Source: Bordetella parapertussis (lineage in GTDB: Bacteria; Pseudomonadota; Gammaproteobacteria; Burkholderiales; Burkholderiaceae_A). Taken from it: a stretch of DNA of 64,000 nt. The translations under genes and the position numbers were made by a program. Of this stretch, positions 62,760-64,000 are shown in pieces. Under the pieces are notes generated by a model. It was not told the DNA's origin and ran no database searches. It was given only the letters and a program-made list of their open reading frames with translations. The DNA lies in the NCBI GenBank assembly GCA_945862985.1, contig CAMAZF010000011.1:1-64000 (forward strand). Direction: 5' to 3'. Numbering within the stretch: position 1 is the first letter of the stretch; each line of letters starts with the position of its first letter.

Positions 62760-64000
62760 ATGGAACGTGAAACCATGGAGTTTGATGTAGTCATCGTCGG
62801 CGCAGGTCCCGCAGGGCTTTCCGCCGCCATCCGACTCAAGCAGCTCGCGGCTGAACAAGGGCGAGACGTGAATGTCTGCGTTCTAGAAAAGGCTGGCGAG
62901 GTCGGGGCCCATATTCTCTCTGGCGCGGTCATGGATCCCATTGCCTTGAGCGAGCTGTTCCCCGATTGGAAGGCCCAAGGTGCGCCCCTTCATACCCCCG
63001 TCACCGAAGACCGGTTTCTCTTTCTCTCCGCGACCAGCCACTGGAAGACGCCCAACTGGATGCTGCCGGGCTGCTTCCAGAACCATGGCAACTATGTCAT
63101 TAGCCTTTCAGACGTCACCAAATGGCTGGGAGAACAGGCCGAGGCACTGGGCGTCGACATTTACCCAGGCTTTCCCGCCGCAGAGCTGATTTACGGTGCA
63201 GAAGGCGAGGTTTTGGGGGTCATCACCGGCGATATGGGCATTGGGAAAGATGGCCAGCCCACGGACCAGCATCAGCCTGGCATGGCCCTGATGGCGCGCT
63301 ACACCCTGCTGGCCGAAGGGGCGAGGGGACACCTCGGCCGAGCGGTCATGGATCGATACCAGCTTCAGCGCCGGTCAGATCCACAGTCCTATGGCATTGG
63401 CATCAAAGAACTCTGGGAGGTCGACCCTGCCCAGTCCAAGCCTGGCCTGGTGGTGCATACGGCCGGCTGGCCCCTCTCGAATGACACCTATGGCGGCTCT
63501 TTTCTCTACCACCTCCAAGACAACCGAGTCGCTGTCGGGTTTGTCCTCGGGCTGAACTACAAAAATCCCTGGCTCTCACCCTTCGAAGAATTCCAGCGAT
63601 ACAAGACGCACCCAGCCATCCGGCCCACCTTTGAAGGGGGCAGACGCATTGGATACGGGGCGCGCGCGCTCACCGCAGGGGGCCTCAACAGCCTGCCGGA
63701 CCTTGCCTTCCCGGGAGGCGCCTTACTGGGCTGCGATGCAGGCTTTCTGAACGCCTCTCGCATCAAGGGCAGCCATGCGGCCATCAAGAGCGGCATGCTC
63801 GCCGCTGAGGCCTGCTTTGATGCACTCGGACAGAGCGAGCCCCCTCGCGTGCTGGAGGGCTATGCCAGTCGGTTCAAGGCCTCCTGGCTTCACCAAGAGC
63901 TCCACAAAGCCCGAAACTTCAAGCCGGCGATGTCCAAAGGCCTCTGGCTTGGAAGCCTGATCGTGGGCATCGACCAGACGCTCTTTGGCGGCAAGGCTCC
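62760..64000 (+). CDS. Electron transfer flavoprotein:ubiquinone oxidoreductase, 3' end outside window
   Basis: Membrane-associated flavo-iron-sulphur enzyme that passes electrons from ETF to ubiquinone during fatty-acid and amino-acid oxidation. The frame is open from ATG 62760 to the window end (413 codons) without a stop, so the gene is partial; the complete protein is about 550 residues. Visible are the FAD motif VIVGAGPAGLSAA near residue 14, KAGEVGAHILSGAVMDP, and GCDAGFLNASRIKGSHAAIKSG. GGAGGGG lies 9 bases before the ATG. Other acyl-CoA oxidation genes are not in view. Confidence 0.96.
   Translation, partial: MERETMEFDVVIVGAGPAGLSAAIRLKQLAAEQGRDVNVCVLEKAGEVGAHILSGAVMDPIALSELFPDWKAQGAPLHTPVTEDRFLFLSATSHWKTPNWMLPGCFQNHGNYVISLSDVTKWLGEQAEALGVDIYPGFPAAELIYGAEGEVLGVITGDMGIGKDGQPTDQHQPGMALMARYTLLAEGARGHLGRAVMDRYQLQRRSDPQSYGIGIKELWEVDPAQSKPGLVVHTAGWPLSNDTYGGSFLYHLQDNRVAVGFVLGLNYKNPWLSPFEEFQRYKTHPAIRPTFEGGRRIGYGARALTAGGLNSLPDLAFPGGALLGCDAGFLNASRIKGSHAAIKSGMLAAEACFDALGQSEPPRVLEGYASRFKASWLHQELHKARNFKPAMSKGLWLGSLIVGIDQTLFGGKA

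Overview
The window is a dense stretch of chromosomal core genome from a Gram-negative bacterium, most likely a betaproteobacterium of the order Burkholderiales. The evidence is gene order familiar from that group (lysC-tilS-accA-cysS; TPR gene-ppiB-lpxH-cysE-trmJ-suhB; rimP-nusA-infB-rbfA-truB-typA; dapA-bamC-MBL hydrolase; glnA-ntrB-ntrC), a full cbb3 oxidase cluster, LPS genes (gmhA, lpxH), BamC, and separate RelA and SpoT proteins. Base composition is fairly GC-rich and even. I see no insertion sequence, phage, CRISPR array, toxin-antitoxin pair or other mobile island, and no gap over 300 bases without a gene.

Layout. Bases 1-12118 (+): the 3' part of prlC, queC, xthA, a SafE-like membrane protein, ccoI and ccoS form one chain of overlapping genes. 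After a short gap holding an FNR/Anr-type promoter come ccoNOQP, ccoG, ccoH and a small two-helix membrane protein: the cbb3 terminal oxidase with its copper and assembly machinery. Bases 12091-18751 (-): ntrC, ntrB, glnA, hemW, rdgB and rph, with a sigma-54 promoter and NtrC sites before glnA. Bases 18797-22743 (+): yicC, gmk, rpoZ, spoT. pmbA (-) and mog (+) then start back to back at 24.1 kb. Bases 24698-43270 are an 18.5-kb all-minus block: cysS, accA, tilS, lysC, tRNA-Ser, scpB, rluB, rimP, nusA, infB, rbfA, truB, typA, gmhA, relA and an aminotransferase, listed in transcription order. Bases 43309-45219 (+): a TPR protein, ppiB, lpxH; cysE and trmJ (-) follow; then suhB, mutS, roxA and a small Ala/Pro-rich lipoprotein (+) to 51559. 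Bases 51605-56512 (-): a PHP phosphatase, trpS, dapA, bamC and an MBL hydrolase, again in transcription order. A gamma-carbonic-anhydrase-like gene and hslO (+) follow, then scoA, scoB, pyrG, eno, ftsB (-), and finally the start of an ETF:ubiquinone oxidoreductase gene (+) cut by the window end.

How it works together. The cco cluster builds a high-affinity oxidase for low oxygen, and its structural operon carries a well-placed class-II FNR-type promoter. The glnA region is a classical nitrogen-control module. The RelA/SpoT pair shows the textbook division of labour: an intact hydrolase and RFKD motif in SpoT, and a degenerate HD and EFDD motif in RelA. The central minus block joins translation (rimP-nusA-infB-rbfA-truB-typA, tRNA-Ser) with lysine/threonine, fatty-acid and LPS precursor synthesis.

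I did not find a convincing new defence, mobile or secretion system. The observations most worth a second look are regulatory layouts (a promoter followed at once by an intrinsic terminator before rimP-nusA-infB; NtrC sites inside the end of hemW; overlapping divergent start codons of pmbA and mog), an RdgB-like protein missing a conserved segment, a low-complexity lipoprotein, and an unnamed membrane protein at the end of the cco operon.
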